A stretch of 64,000 nt of DNA from Candidatus Metalachnospira gallinarum (GTDB lineage Bacteria > Bacillota > Clostridia > Lachnospirales > Anaerotignaceae), in NCBI GenBank assembly GCA_904378045.1, contig CAJFHC010000010.1:1-64000 (forward strand). The letters run 5' to 3'. Position numbers and translations under genes: made by a program. The notes beneath the pieces were generated by a model. The model ran no database searches. It worked only from the letters and a program-made list of their open reading frames with translations, and was not told the DNA's origin. Shown in pieces: positions 42,624 through 53,400 of this stretch; the stretch's first letter is position 1; the number at the start of each line of letters is the position of its first letter.

Positions 42624-43652
42624 TTATTTAACGCTTACCTCTCCGGCAAGTATGCGCTTGTAGTCCTCGTAATTTTTCTCAAGGAGCGTGGGCGTGTCAA
42701 GGCCGTAGGGGCATTTTTCCTTGCACTGTCCGCAGTGGAGGCAGTCCTCTATCTTTTTCATCTTTGCCTGCATCTCCGGCGTAAGCTGAGCCTCGGAGGG
42801 AGCCCTTCTTATCATAAGGGACATTCTCGCGCAGTTGTTGATCTCTATCCCAACAGGACAGGGCATACAATATCCGCATCCTCTGCAAAATTCTCCGCTG
42901 AGCTCCTGCCTGTCCTTTTCTATAACGGCGCTGAGCTCATCCGTCATCACAGGGGGATTGCCGATATATGATATAAATTCGTCGAGCTCGCTCTCCCTCT
43001 GAACTCCCCATATGGGCAGGACATTGTCGAAACGGTCAAGGAAGGCGTATGCCGCCGCCGAATTGTTTATAAGCCCTCCAGCGAGAGCTTTCATGGCGAT
43101 GAATCCCATATCAGCCTCTTTGCACATATTTACAAGCTCGATCTCCTGTTCTCCAGAAAGGTAGGAGAACGGGAACTGCAGCGTCTCGTAAAGCCCTGAC
43201 TCTATGGCCTCCTTAGCAACGGCCAGTCTGTGATTTGTTATTCCTATATGACGTATTTTTCCGGCTTTTTTCGCCTCCTCGGCAGCTTCATAAAGCCCCG
43301 TACCGTCTCCGGGCTTTGGACAGAAAGCAGGATTATGGAACTGATAAAGGTCAAGATATTCGCATCTGAGGTTCTTAAGCGTCGTATCGAGATCCTTTTT
43401 AAGATCCTCGCCGTTTTGCGCCTGCGTCTTTGAGGCAATGAAAACCCTGTCCCTTATTCCGTCAAAGGCTTCTCCCAGCTTTATCTCACTGTCCGTATAG
43501 GCTCTTGCCGTATCAAAAAATGTAAATCCGGCGTTATATGCCTTTTTTACGAGTTTTACGGCTTCCTCCACCGATATTCTCTGTATCGGCAGCGCTCCGA
43601 AGCCGTTTTTGTCCGTTATTATCCCCGTTTTTCCAAGCCGCACATTTTTCAT
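42624..43652 (-). CDS. Aldo/keto reductase with C-terminal 4Fe-4S domain
   Basis: This 342-residue protein has an AKR barrel with Asp and Tyr in FFDTARAYTDSE, Lys in FIASKT and His in LYQFHN, and QGVQ-type NADP region replaced by GVQRESELDEFI. A ferredoxin-like extension follows, with CRGCGYCMPCPVGI and CLHCGQCKEKCPYG giving two Cys clusters. Such ferredoxin-fused AKRs are common in anaerobes. Substrate unknown. It overlaps nth by 4 bp (ATGA). Confidence 0.93.
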   Translation of the reverse strand: MKNVRLGKTGIITDKNGFGALPIQRISVEEAVKLVKKAYNAGFTFFDTARAYTDSEIKLGEAFDGIRDRVFIASKTQAQNGEDLKKDLDTTLKNLRCEYLDLYQFHNPAFCPKPGDGTGLYEAAEEAKKAGKIRHIGITNHRLAVAKEAIESGLYETLQFPFSYLSGEQEIELVNMCKEADMGFIAMKALAGGLINNSAAAYAFLDRFDNVLPIWGVQRESELDEFISYIGNPPVMTDELSAVIEKDRQELSGEFCRGCGYCMPCPVGIEINNCARMSLMIRRAPSEAQLTPEMQAKMKKIEDCLHCGQCKEKCPYGLDTPTLLEKNYEDYKRILAGEVSVK

Positions 43653-44302
43653 TGGTCATCCCCGCTTTCTTTGTTTTTCTGTATGTGATCGCACAGTCCG
43701 GCCAAAAAGCATATTTCGCATTTCGGTCTCCTCGCTATGCATATCTTCCTTCCATGGGCTATTATCTGCGTGTTGTACGCTATCCAGTTTTTTTCAGGAA
43801 GAAGCTCCATAAGCTCAAATTCTATTTTTACAGGATCCTGGCTGTCGGTAAATCCAAGCAGATTTGATACTCTTCTCACATGGGTATCTACAACTATGCT
43901 CGGTATTCCGTATATGTTTCCCCTTACGACGTTTGCCGTCTTTCTGCCGACGCCCGGCAGCTTGATCAGCTTGTCTATGTCGCTTGGCACCTCGCCGCCG
44001 TATTCACTTAAGAGCATCCGGCAGCAGCCTATTATATTGGCGGCCTTGTTTCTGAAAAAGCCCGTCGAGCGTATGTCCTGCTCAAGCTCAGCCTGATCGG
44101 CCTCGGCGAAGTCCTTTACGCTTGTGTATTTTTTGAAAAGCTCCTTTGTGACCATATTCACCCTTTCATCGGTACACTGGGCGCTCAATATGGTGGCTAT
44201 GAGAAGCTGCCACGCGTTTTCGTGGGTCAGATAGCACTTTGTTGGGCCGTAATGCTCCTCAAGCAGATCAAGCACCTTTATGACCCTTTCCTTAAGCTCC
44301 AT
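43649..44302 (-). CDS. nth: Endonuclease III
   Basis: This 217-residue bifunctional DNA glycosylase/AP lyase acts on oxidised pyrimidines. It has the helix-hairpin-helix KLPGVGRKTANVV with the catalytic Lys, VDTHVRRVSN with the catalytic Asp, and the C-terminal 4Fe-4S cysteines in CIARRPKCEICFLAGLC. The start MELKERV follows TGGAGGAGTGACGGAT; the longer ORF start was rejected. Confidence 0.96.
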   Translation of the reverse strand: MELKERVIKVLDLLEEHYGPTKCYLTHENAWQLLIATILSAQCTDERVNMVTKELFKKYTSVKDFAEADQAELEQDIRSTGFFRNKAANIIGCCRMLLSEYGGEVPSDIDKLIKLPGVGRKTANVVRGNIYGIPSIVVDTHVRRVSNLLGFTDSQDPVKIEFELMELLPEKNWIAYNTQIIAHGRKICIARRPKCEICFLAGLCDHIQKNKESGDDQ

Positions 44303-46037
44303 ATCCGTCACTCCTCCAGACAACGGCGCTTTTCGCTTTGTTCAGCAGTTCGTCCCTGCCGTAATAGTCAAACAGCACCGCCGTTTTTTTATCTTCCCCA
44401 GTTATGGGGTCTATGTCAAAAAATTCTATCCTGCACATTCTAAGGAGCTGTCTGGGCGTGTATCCGACAAGCTCCGGCAGGTATTTTTCAATGTTTTCGG
44501 GATTTTCGTAAAACTCTCTCTCCCATTTTCTTTCTTCCTCCGACTGATCCCTCTCGATGCTTTGAGGTATGTTTTTCATATTGTCGCCAAGAAAAATATC
44601 AAATCTCAAAAGTTCTCTTATATGTCCAAGATGCTCCCTGAAACCGGCCTGTTCCGTGAAAAAATCGAACAGTCTTCCGTAAAGATCCATTTTGCTGTGG
44701 GATATCTCGTCATATCCGTTTTTCTCCCACCACAGGGCTAATGTCTCAAAAAACGAAAATGCCCTGCCGTTTTTTTCAACCATATACCTTATGGTGTTTT
44801 TTGCCTTTCCCGAATTATAAAACGTCTCCACCATTTCCTCTATTCCCTTTAGCCTGAGCAGGCCGTCAAAGGATATGTCCTTTGTGTAAAGCACCTCGTA
44901 TGGAGCCTCATCCGCGTAAACTATCCCGTATTTGTCCGCGTCGCGTCTCAGTCCGGAGCCTTTCAGCAGCTTTAAAAAACCGAGCTGAAGCTGTTCCGGC
45001 TCAAGGGCGTAAACATCGTCAAAGGAACGGCCGAACGACTCATAATCCTCGTAGGGCAGTCCGGCGATAAGGTCAAGATGCTGATGGATATTTCCCGCCT
45101 CCGCGACCCTTCTCACCACGTCCGCTATTCCTCCGAAAGCTGCGTTTCTTTTAACCGCTTCTATGGTCAGGCGGTTTGTGGACTGAACGCCTATCTCAAA
45201 CTGGAAAAGCCCCTTCCTCGCCTTTTTTAAAAGCTCAATGGCCTCATCCCTCAAAATATCGGCCGTTATCTCCATATGGAAGTTTGTGATGCCGTTGTCG
45301 TTGTCCATTATGTATTTCCATATCATCATCGCGTGCTCATGGCTGCAGTTGAACGTCCTGTCAACAAATTTGACCTGTTTGACCTTATTATCGAGAAAAA
45401 ACTTAAGGTCGCTTTTTACCCTTTCCGGCGAAAGGAACCTGACTCCTTTTTCCACCGATGAAAGGCAATACTGACAGTTATAGGGGCATCCCCTCTGGGT
45501 CTCATAATAAATTATCCTGTTTTTGAACTCATCGGCGTTCGCGTAAACAAACGGTATATCGTCAAGGCGCAGCGGCTCTCCGGCGGGGTTTTCGTGTATT
45601 TCCCCGTTTTTTCTGTATGTTATGCCGCCAATGTCCGATATGTCCCCGCCTTCCGTCCATCTTTCAAGCAGGCTTTTATATACGCCCTCGCCCTCGCCTC
45701 TGATTACGGCATCGGCGAACGGGTTTTCCTCAAGGAAGGCCGCCGAGTCATAGCTGACCTCAGGCCCTCCGAAAAACAAAACAGTCCCGGGAAGCAGTTT
45801 CTTCAGCCTTCCGGCGATAATTTTTATCATCCCAATATTCCATATATAGCAGGAAAACCCGATAAAATCGGGTTTTTCCTTGTAAATATCGCTTACAATA
45901 AATTCGATCCTGTTATTTATTGTATATTCCTTTATTTTCGTATATCTGCCCTCGGCGTCGGCATAGGCCATAAGGCTTCTGAGCGCCAGAGACGTATGTA
46001 TATATTTGGCGTTGACCGCCGTAAGCAGAACCTTCAT
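44292..46037 (-). CDS. B12-binding radical SAM protein (DUF4080 type)
   Basis: This is a 581-residue protein with an N-terminal cobalamin-binding Rossmann domain (MKVLLTAVNAKYIHTSLALRSL, IGFSCYIWNIGMI), then the radical SAM core with YYETQRGCPYNCQYCLSS (CxxxCxxC cluster). A DUF4080-like C-terminal region follows. The reaction is unknown; the family is common in Clostridia. It overlaps nth by 11 bp and follows thyA by 14 bp. Confidence 0.92.
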   Translation of the reverse strand: MKVLLTAVNAKYIHTSLALRSLMAYADAEGRYTKIKEYTINNRIEFIVSDIYKEKPDFIGFSCYIWNIGMIKIIAGRLKKLLPGTVLFFGGPEVSYDSAAFLEENPFADAVIRGEGEGVYKSLLERWTEGGDISDIGGITYRKNGEIHENPAGEPLRLDDIPFVYANADEFKNRIIYYETQRGCPYNCQYCLSSVEKGVRFLSPERVKSDLKFFLDNKVKQVKFVDRTFNCSHEHAMMIWKYIMDNDNGITNFHMEITADILRDEAIELLKKARKGLFQFEIGVQSTNRLTIEAVKRNAAFGGIADVVRRVAEAGNIHQHLDLIAGLPYEDYESFGRSFDDVYALEPEQLQLGFLKLLKGSGLRRDADKYGIVYADEAPYEVLYTKDISFDGLLRLKGIEEMVETFYNSGKAKNTIRYMVEKNGRAFSFFETLALWWEKNGYDEISHSKMDLYGRLFDFFTEQAGFREHLGHIRELLRFDIFLGDNMKNIPQSIERDQSEEERKWEREFYENPENIEKYLPELVGYTPRQLLRMCRIEFFDIDPITGEDKKTAVLFDYYGRDELLNKAKSAVVWRSDGYGA

Positions 46038-46051
46038 TTTTCTGTGACCTC

Positions 46052-46882
46052 TCAGATGGCTATGGGCACCTTGCCCACGCTTTCTCCATACTTATAGTCC
46101 ACGATATTGAAATCATCAACGGTAAAATCGTAGAAATTTTTGATATCCTTGTTCATCTCGAATTTAGGAGCGGGAAGCGGTTCCCTCTCTATGAGCTTCT
46201 TTATGATAGGTATGTGCCTGTCATATATATGCATATCCGCTATGACATGCACGAGCTCACCAACCTCAAGGCCGCTTACCTGGGCAAACATATGCACAAG
46301 CACGGAATACTGAACCACATTCCAGTTGTTTGCCGCTAAAGTATCCTGCGAACGCTGGTTAAGTATGGCGTTGAGCTTTCCGTCAACTACATTAAATGTC
46401 ATGCTGTAGGCGCAGGGATAGAGGTTCATCTCGTGGAGATCCTCAAAATTATAAATATTTGTCATTATCCTTCTGCTGTAGGGGTTGTTCTTAAGGTCGT
46501 AAAGCACCCTGTCGACCTGATCGAACATTCCTTCCTTATACTGGTGCTTTATTCCGAGCTGATAGCCGTAAGCCTTTCCTATGGTTCCGTCCTCGCCCAT
46601 CCAGGAATCCCAGATATGTGAATTGAGGTCGGCAACCTTGTTTGATTTTTTCTGCCATATCCAGAGCATCTCGTCAATGGCCGCCTTCCAGTTTGTATAC
46701 CTGAGTGTAAGTATGGGAAATTCCTTTGAAAGGTCGTAGCGGTTTACAACACCGAATTTTTTGATCGTATACGCCGGAGTGCCGTCCTCCCATACGGGAC
46801 GCACCTTTTCGTTTTCGGTTGAAAATCCGTTTTCAAGTATATCTTTACAGTTTTTTATAAATATTTCGTCCGCGTAACTCAA
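46052..46882 (-). CDS. thyA: Thymidylate synthase
   Basis: This 276-residue ThyA-type enzyme makes dTMP from dUMP and methylene-tetrahydrofolate. It shows NPYSRRIMTNIYN, the catalytic Cys in LYPCAYSMTFNV, QRSQDTLAANNWNVVQYSVL and ADMHIYDRH. The residue after the catalytic Cys is Ala instead of the His usual in the E. coli type; the Asn aligned with N177 that selects dUMP is retained. No dihydrofolate reductase gene is adjacent. It sits between recR and the radical SAM gene in one operon. Confidence 0.94.
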   Translation of the reverse strand: MSYADEIFIKNCKDILENGFSTENEKVRPVWEDGTPAYTIKKFGVVNRYDLSKEFPILTLRYTNWKAAIDEMLWIWQKKSNKVADLNSHIWDSWMGEDGTIGKAYGYQLGIKHQYKEGMFDQVDRVLYDLKNNPYSRRIMTNIYNFEDLHEMNLYPCAYSMTFNVVDGKLNAILNQRSQDTLAANNWNVVQYSVLVHMFAQVSGLEVGELVHVIADMHIYDRHIPIIKKLIEREPLPAPKFEMNKDIKNFYDFTVDDFNIVDYKYGESVGKVPIAI

Positions 46883-46900
46883 TTTGATCCTCCTGACTTT

Positions 46901-47500
46901 TCATACTTCTCTTCTGCCTTCCAGCGCTCTTGCAAGCGTCACCTGATCGACATACTCAAGGTCTCCGCCAACGGGCACTCCGTTCGCTATTCTTGTGACC
47001 TTTACTCCAAAGGGCTTTACCAGCTTGCTTATATACATTGCCGTAGCCTCTCCCTCGACGGTGGGATTGGTGGCGAGTATGATCTCCTCCGGGGCGTCGT
47101 CCTGTATTCTTTTAAGCAGCTCCTTGAGCTTTATGTCATCGGGCGTGATGCCTGCCATTGGCGATATTACGCCATGCAGCACATGGTAGACGCCGTTGTA
47201 TTCCTTTGTTCTCTCATAGGCCGCCAGATCCCTCGGGTTCTCTACGACCATTATTAATTTTTTGTTCCTTTTTTCGCTGGCGCATATCGGGCATATATCG
47301 CCGTCGGTAAAATTACAGCACACAGAGCAGTATTTTACGTCCTTTTTTGCCGAAATTATGGCGTCGGCAAGTTCTCTCGCTTCCTTTTCGTCCATCCCTA
47401 TGACATAAAAAGCAAGCCTCTGCGCCGACTTTCTTCCTATTCCGGGAAGCGCCGCGAATTTTTCTATAAGTCTTGTTATTGGATCGCTGTAAAAACTCAT
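46901..47500 (-). CDS. recR: Recombination protein RecR
   Basis: This 199-residue partner of RecF/RecO in gap repair has the helix-hairpin-helix [15 protein letters not shown], zinc-finger [16 protein letters not shown], and Toprim domain with [15 protein letters not shown] and [13 protein letters not shown]. It is 15 bp after ybaB, the usual arrangement. Confidence 0.98.
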   Translation of the reverse strand: MSFYSDPITRLIEKFAALPGIGRKSAQRLAFYVIGMDEKEARELADAIISAKKDVKYCSVCCNFTDGDICPICASEKRNKKLIMVVENPRDLAAYERTKEYNGVYHVLHGVISPMAGITPDDIKLKELLKRIQDDAPEEIILATNPTVEGEATAMYISKLVKPFGVKVTRIANGVPVGGDLEYVDQVTLARALEGRREV

Positions 47501-47515
47501 TTTACGCCTCTGTCA

Positions 47516-47851
47516 TCAAAACATTCCGCCAAGGTTTCCGCCGGCTATCTTTGACATCGCTCCGTTGGCTATCTCGTCCACCTGTCTGAGAGCCTCGTTT
47601 ACAGCGGAAAGTATAAGATCCTCAAGCATCTCAACATCATCGGGATCCACAACGTCGGGATTTATTTTTATTTCCTTGATCTCTTTCTTTCCCGTTGCCG
47701 TTACCTTTACGGCTCCGCCGCCCGATGTTGTCTCAACGACCTGCTCCGCGAGAGCAGCCTGAGCCTCTTCCATCTGTTTCTGCATTTTCTGCGCCTGTTT
47801 CATAAGGGCGTTCATATTCATTCCGCCCATTCCTCCAAATCCTTTTGCCAT
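47516..47851 (-). CDS. ybaB: YbaB/EbfC family nucleoid-associated protein
   Basis: This 111-residue DNA-binding protein has a Gly/Met-rich N-terminus ([14 protein letters not shown]), the helix [19 protein letters not shown] and core [22 protein letters not shown] (key part [12 protein letters not shown]). It occupies its conserved place between dnaX and recR. Confidence 0.97.
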   Translation of the reverse strand: MAKGFGGMGGMNMNALMKQAQKMQKQMEEAQAALAEQVVETTSGGGAVKVTATGKKEIKEIKINPDVVDPDDVEMLEDLILSAVNEALRQVDEIANGAMSKIAGGNLGGMF

Positions 47852-47894
47852 TTTAATGATCCTCCTGTATTTATCTTATTGTTTCGCCAAAAGT

Positions 47895-49472
47895 TTAAGG
47901 CTCTACTTCTATTCCCGGTATGATCGAGCTCCAGTCCGCTTCTTCCTCCGGCTGGTCGTCTCCGCCTCCGAAAAGCATTTCATACCTCTTTTTAAATTCG
48001 TTTCTTGAGATTATCTCGAACTCGACCTCCGCCCCGAGCTCCTTCTCAAAGGCGTCCTTTATATCGTCCATCTTGTCCGAAAGTATCCTGCTGTTTATAA
48101 GATTGTCGCTGACAATATACAGCTTATCGCCGTCAAGCTGCCTGAGCTTTGCCCTCTTGATAATTATGTCGTCCGGCGATTTTAAGCTGGACGTTATTTT
48201 ATCCCATGTATCAAGAGCCTTTTGGTAGTCCTCGCTTATGGCTCTTCTGGCCTGTTTTTTCTTTTTCGGATTCTCTGTTTCTCCGCCGGAGTCCGGTGCT
48301 TTAGCCACAAACGCTCCGCTGCGCAGTTTTCTTTCAAGAGCGGCTAATTTCGCGGCAACCGCTGTATAGTCGGCTTCCACCACCGGTGTACACAGCTTCA
48401 TCAGGCATACTTCCAGCACGACTCTTTTGTTTGAGGCGTACTTTATTTCCGAGCTAAGCTCCGAAAATACGCTTATCAGTCTGCTTATTTCGCTTTTGGA
48501 TATTCTTTTTGTCTGTTCCCTGAGAGCTTCCGCGCTTTCCGCCGACACATTGAGTATTTTCCCGGCGTCGTTCACTGAAGCCGTTATCATAAGATTTCTC
48601 AGATGCACAAGATAATCCGACGCGAACTGTCCTGCGTCCCTTCCGTCTGAAATTATGGAATTTACAATGTTCATCAGCGCTCCGGCGTCGCCCTCGGCGA
48701 TTTTGTCCGTCATTTCAAAAAATACAGAATCGTCCACCGATCCGACTATTTCCAGAACCTTGTCCCTTGTCAGCTTTTCGCCGTAATAAAATGCGGCGCA
48801 CTGGTCAAGCAGGCTCAGCGAGTCCCTCATGGAACCGTCGGCAAGCCTTGCCACAAGATGAAGGGCATCGTCGTCAGCCTGTATGCTCTCCTTTGCCGCG
48901 TATTCCTTCAGCGTCTGGGCTATGTCCTCCGCGCCTATTCTTTTAAAGTCAAAGCGCTGGCACCTTGAAAGTATGGTTGGCGGTATTTTCTGCGGATCCG
49001 TCGTAGCCAGTATGAATATGACATGCTTTGGCGGTTCCTCAAGGGTTTTCAAAAGGGCATTGTAGGCTCCAGGCGAAAGCATATGAACCTCGTCGATGAT
49101 ATATACCTTGTATACTCCCTCGGCCGGCGGATACTTTACGTCCTCGCGTATCTCCCTTATGTTGTCCACGCCGTTGTTTGAAGCGGCGTCTATCTCTATG
49201 ATGTTAACGCTTCTGCCCTCGTTGGCCGCGCGGCAGAGCTCACATTCGTTGCAGGGCTCGCCGTCGTGCGGATTAAGACAGTTTATGGCCTTCGCGAATA
49301 TCTTGGCCGTGGACGTTTTTCCCGTTCCCCTCGTTCCGCAAAACAGATAGGCGTGGGACACCCTTCCGCCGGTTATCTGGTTTTTCAATGTTTTGACTAT
49401 ATGCTCCTGGCCTATGACACTGTCGAATGTCTGCGGTCTGAATTTCCTGTAAAGGGCCTGATAAGAGGACAT
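47895..49472 (-). CDS. dnaX: DNA polymerase III subunit gamma/tau
   Basis: This 525-residue clamp-loader ATPase has Walker A CGTRGTGKTSTAK, the zinc module CLNPHDGEPCNECELC, Walker B IIDEVHML, and sensor 1 ATTDPQKIPPTILSRC. A C-terminal extension of about 150 residues binds the polymerase. The start MSSYQALYRKFRP follows AAGGGAGACTTTAGA. It leads an operon of eight genes that ends at the terminator at 42.1 kb. The following gene order dnaX-ybaB-recR is conserved. Confidence 0.97.
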   Translation of the reverse strand: MSSYQALYRKFRPQTFDSVIGQEHIVKTLKNQITGGRVSHAYLFCGTRGTGKTSTAKIFAKAINCLNPHDGEPCNECELCRAANEGRSVNIIEIDAASNNGVDNIREIREDVKYPPAEGVYKVYIIDEVHMLSPGAYNALLKTLEEPPKHVIFILATTDPQKIPPTILSRCQRFDFKRIGAEDIAQTLKEYAAKESIQADDDALHLVARLADGSMRDSLSLLDQCAAFYYGEKLTRDKVLEIVGSVDDSVFFEMTDKIAEGDAGALMNIVNSIISDGRDAGQFASDYLVHLRNLMITASVNDAGKILNVSAESAEALREQTKRISKSEISRLISVFSELSSEIKYASNKRVVLEVCLMKLCTPVVEADYTAVAAKLAALERKLRSGAFVAKAPDSGGETENPKKKKQARRAISEDYQKALDTWDKITSSLKSPDDIIIKRAKLRQLDGDKLYIVSDNLINSRILSDKMDDIKDAFEKELGAEVEFEIISRNEFKKRYEMLFGGGDDQPEEEADWSSIIPGIEVEP

Positions 49473-49507
49473 TCTAAAGTCTCCCTTCCGCATATTGATA
49501 CTATTTT

Positions 49508-49536
49508 ACTATAACAATTTTGGAGAAAAAAATCAA
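49508..49536 (-). promoter_or_regulatory. dnaX operon promoter
   Basis: The minus strand has TTGATT (49531-49536), 17 bp and TATAGT (49508-49513), about 36 bp before the dnaX start. Confidence 0.6.
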
Positions 49537-49590
49537 GATTAGCTCTTAAGCACATTTTCTTTCTCAACAAAGTTTTTTGTTTTCCGTTAA

Positions 49591-50250
<660 letters not shown>

Positions 50251-50255
50251 TTTTT

Positions 50256-50275
50256 TTAAAACGTGTACTTTTTTG
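50256..50275 (+). repeat. Left inversion site candidate
   Basis: The half-sites TTAAAACGT and ACTTTTTTG flank a central dinucleotide GT (50265-50266). The part GTGTACTTTTTTG (50263-50275) is perfectly repeated in inverted orientation at 50393-50405. The structure, two arms around a 2-bp core, is that expected for a serine-recombinase crossover site. Confidence 0.7.
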
Positions 50276-50306
50276 TAAATATTTTTAGTTTTTTGTTTAC
50301 TTTAAA

Positions 50307-50315
50307 AGTATACCA
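50307..50315 (-). promoter_or_regulatory. Extended -10 inside the invertible segment, pointing left
   Basis: The minus strand reads TG-G-TATACT, an extended -10 element with five of six matches in the hexamer. No good -35 lies 17 bp upstream, as is typical for extended -10 promoters. In the sequenced orientation it fires away from the surface protein gene; after inversion it would fire toward it. Confidence 0.5.
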
Positions 50316-50392
50316 TATATTTTTACTATTTAATATCCAATTTTTAAAAAATATTTCCAAAAAATAAAGTTTTTTCTTTATGCTGTTTTAAT

Positions 50393-50412
50393 CAAAAAAG
50401 TACACTTTTTTG
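50393..50412 (-). repeat. Right inversion site candidate
   Basis: The plus strand reads CAAAAAAGT-AC-ACTTTTTTG, a perfect 9-bp dyad around a central AC. Read on the minus strand the core is GT, so relative to the left site it is inverted. The SD of the surface protein gene (AAGGAGG, 50413-50419) begins at the next base. Confidence 0.75.
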
Positions 50413-50429
50413 AAGGAGGACAAACAAAA

Positions 50430-53400
50430 ATGAGGCATTTAAAACAGTTTTTCTGGGTATTTTCCACCATTTATCTGTTATTTACTTTTTTACCTTTTAT
50501 GGCGACGGCAAATGATGAATTTCCAATATCGACATCGGATGAACTTATGGAGCTTTTGAAATCAACCTATTCTGACGAAACGCTTGGCAAAACATATGTT
50601 CTTCAAAACGATATAGAAATCGACACCAGCGAACTTGCGGCTACTTACTCTTCTACATCAAACGGTGCCGAAAGGGCATTTAAAGGTATTCTTGACGGCA
50701 GAGACCATACAATAACTATTTTGGAAAACGAAGACGGAGAGTCTTCAAAACCACTTTTCGACCATATAAGCGGAGATCTCAATTCACGCGTTTTAGCCGG
50801 TGTTAAAAATATTAACTTGATATTTGAAGGCGATGTTGAGGGAACTACCGTTGCTTCCACTCTTTCATATGCCGAAATAAGCAATGTTGATATAACTTTT
50901 GAAAAAGATATTGTCTTCGCCGAATCAGGAAATTATTCAATAGCAACTGGAGTTTTTGGATTTCCATCAAATTCAACTCCCATAAACATAACTGATGTGA
51001 CTGTAACCGGCTATGGTATAATTGGTTCTGAAGAAGCGCAGAATTCAGCCTTTGTTATGGCTTCCGGAGTATATTCGGAATGGAATTTTGCAGGAGGTGA
51101 AATAATTTGCGACGGAATAGAGGTAAGTGCTGATGGAATATACGCCGTAAGCGACTATGATACGGACAATACAAACATTTATTCCGATTGCTGCGCGGCA
51201 GGCATTTCCTCCGGATATTCTCAGTCTAATCTCAGGCTTGGAAACTCTTCCGTAAACATAGAAAATGATATTTACGCACATTCATCAAACGGCGCTGATG
51301 CCGACGCTTACGGTCTTGGATATAGTTTGCTGGCAATGTATAGCTGTGATGTAACCGTTGGCGGAAATATAGAAGCTCGTGCCGATTCTCAGGCGTACTC
51401 CAGATCATACACTGTAACTGCCGCCGGCATGGGGTTTGATGTGTATACAAAATATAACGATGATATTTTTGATAGTCAAACTACAGGCGAATGTTCAATA
51501 GATATATCAGGAAATATTTCAGCTTCGGCATCATCGGAAAGTTCTTCATCAGCCGGATATAAAGCCGTTGCCTCCGGCATAGCGGTATTTACATCTCAGC
51601 AATCGTCCTGGAAAGATGTGTCAGTTGAAGCTAAAAACATAATATCCGATACCGATGGCTATACTTCTTCATACGCTGTTGGTTTCGCTTATCAAACAAA
51701 ACATTCAGGAAATGAAACAGAGGATGATTTTGACTATACAGACTGTACAGTTAAGGCCGAAAGTATTTCGGCTGATTCAAACGGCGATGGAGGATATGCC
51801 GCGGGATTTATGTTTTGGGGATATGCTACATATCTTGACTGTAAAGTCACCGTTGATTTAATAGAAAGCTCAGGTCTTGAAGCCGCATCGGTGGGGTTTG
51901 TCTATCGTTTCTCCCCAAATACGTCTTATTGGAGAGATGATAAGCATGGAGAAATCAAAGGATGCGAAGTCTCCGTAGAGTCCATAGCTGCCAATAATAC
52001 ATACAGTGACTACGGGGCTGAAGTATCCGGCCTTGTTGGTGACGCTTATAATATGCGTTATGGGACTACAGGCGCTATAAGAGATTGCGATGTATGCATA
52101 ACCGAAGACCTATCGGCAACCGGATATAACTGTATTAAAGCGCTTCTCGTTGAACAAAATCGAAGCGGCTACGACATTTATGATAATATTGTTGAACTCC
52201 CGAAATCACAGGCTGATGTGCAAACTATTGACGGAAAGGATTATATCATTTTTACGGGCAGTGAGTCTGACGGCAGAAGCCGTGAATCTATCGATGTTCC
52301 CTCAGCCTGGGAATCCGGGAACCGCGTTATTTTTATAAACAACAGTGAAAATGATATATTCTGTAGATTCGATGATGGAGATACTTCAAAAACATTATGG
52401 GAGCTTAATCAAACATCTCTCTACAGAAAAATCAGCTATGACCTTAACGGCGGAAAAGGTGCCAACGGCGTTGATTACGACACCGAATATGTAACTGACG
52501 GAAATAATATAACAATTAAAGACGCTCCTTCAAAAGACGGCTTTGACTTCATCGGCTGGGGTTACGGCGCTAACGTCTATCAGCCCGGTGATAACCTAAC
52601 CATAAGCACTGACGTTACATTTACCGCGCTTTGGAAATCGGCCGGTTCAATGCCGGAAGAGCATGGTTACACTCTTATATATGACACAAACGGCGGCAGT
52701 CGAATACCTTCCGAAACACAAGACCAAGAATGGATAAAGTCTTACGATAATCTTCCTTCTTCCGAGCGAAACGGCTATGTTTTTAAAGGGTGGTATTATG
52801 ATGAAGATCTGAGCATTCCTGTTGAGAGCGATATACATGTAGACAGACAGTCAGTCACTATCTATGCTAAATGGAGCAGAAACGGACATTCCTACTCTCT
52901 TGAAGAAAAGGAAAGCATCTCATATATACCAGATATAGAAAACCATGAAAGCTACCTCACCGGCTATCCTGACAGCTCCTTCCGTCCCGATGGAAATATG
53001 ACCCGTGCCGAGGCGGCCCAGATGTTTTATAACCTTCTCCCTGACAAGGACATACCCGAAGCTGATGTATTTTCAGATGTTTCCCCCAGCGCCTGGTATG
53101 GCAAGGCGGTACGCAGTCTTGCTTATCTCGGCATAGCAGAAGGCGTCACCGGCGGAGTCGGAAACCATTTATACGAGCCCAATCGCCCCATTACAAGGGC
53201 AGAGCTTACGGCAATGGCCATGCGCTTCTCCGGTCTTGAAACCGGCGGAGAGAACGTGTTTACCGATGTCAGCGAGGATGACCGGTTCTATGAAGAAATA
53301 GTCGGTTCCGCACAATATGGCTGGATAAGCGGCTATCCTGACGGCACATTTCGTCCGAACAACAATATAACAAGAGCCGAGGTGGCATCTATCGTCAACA

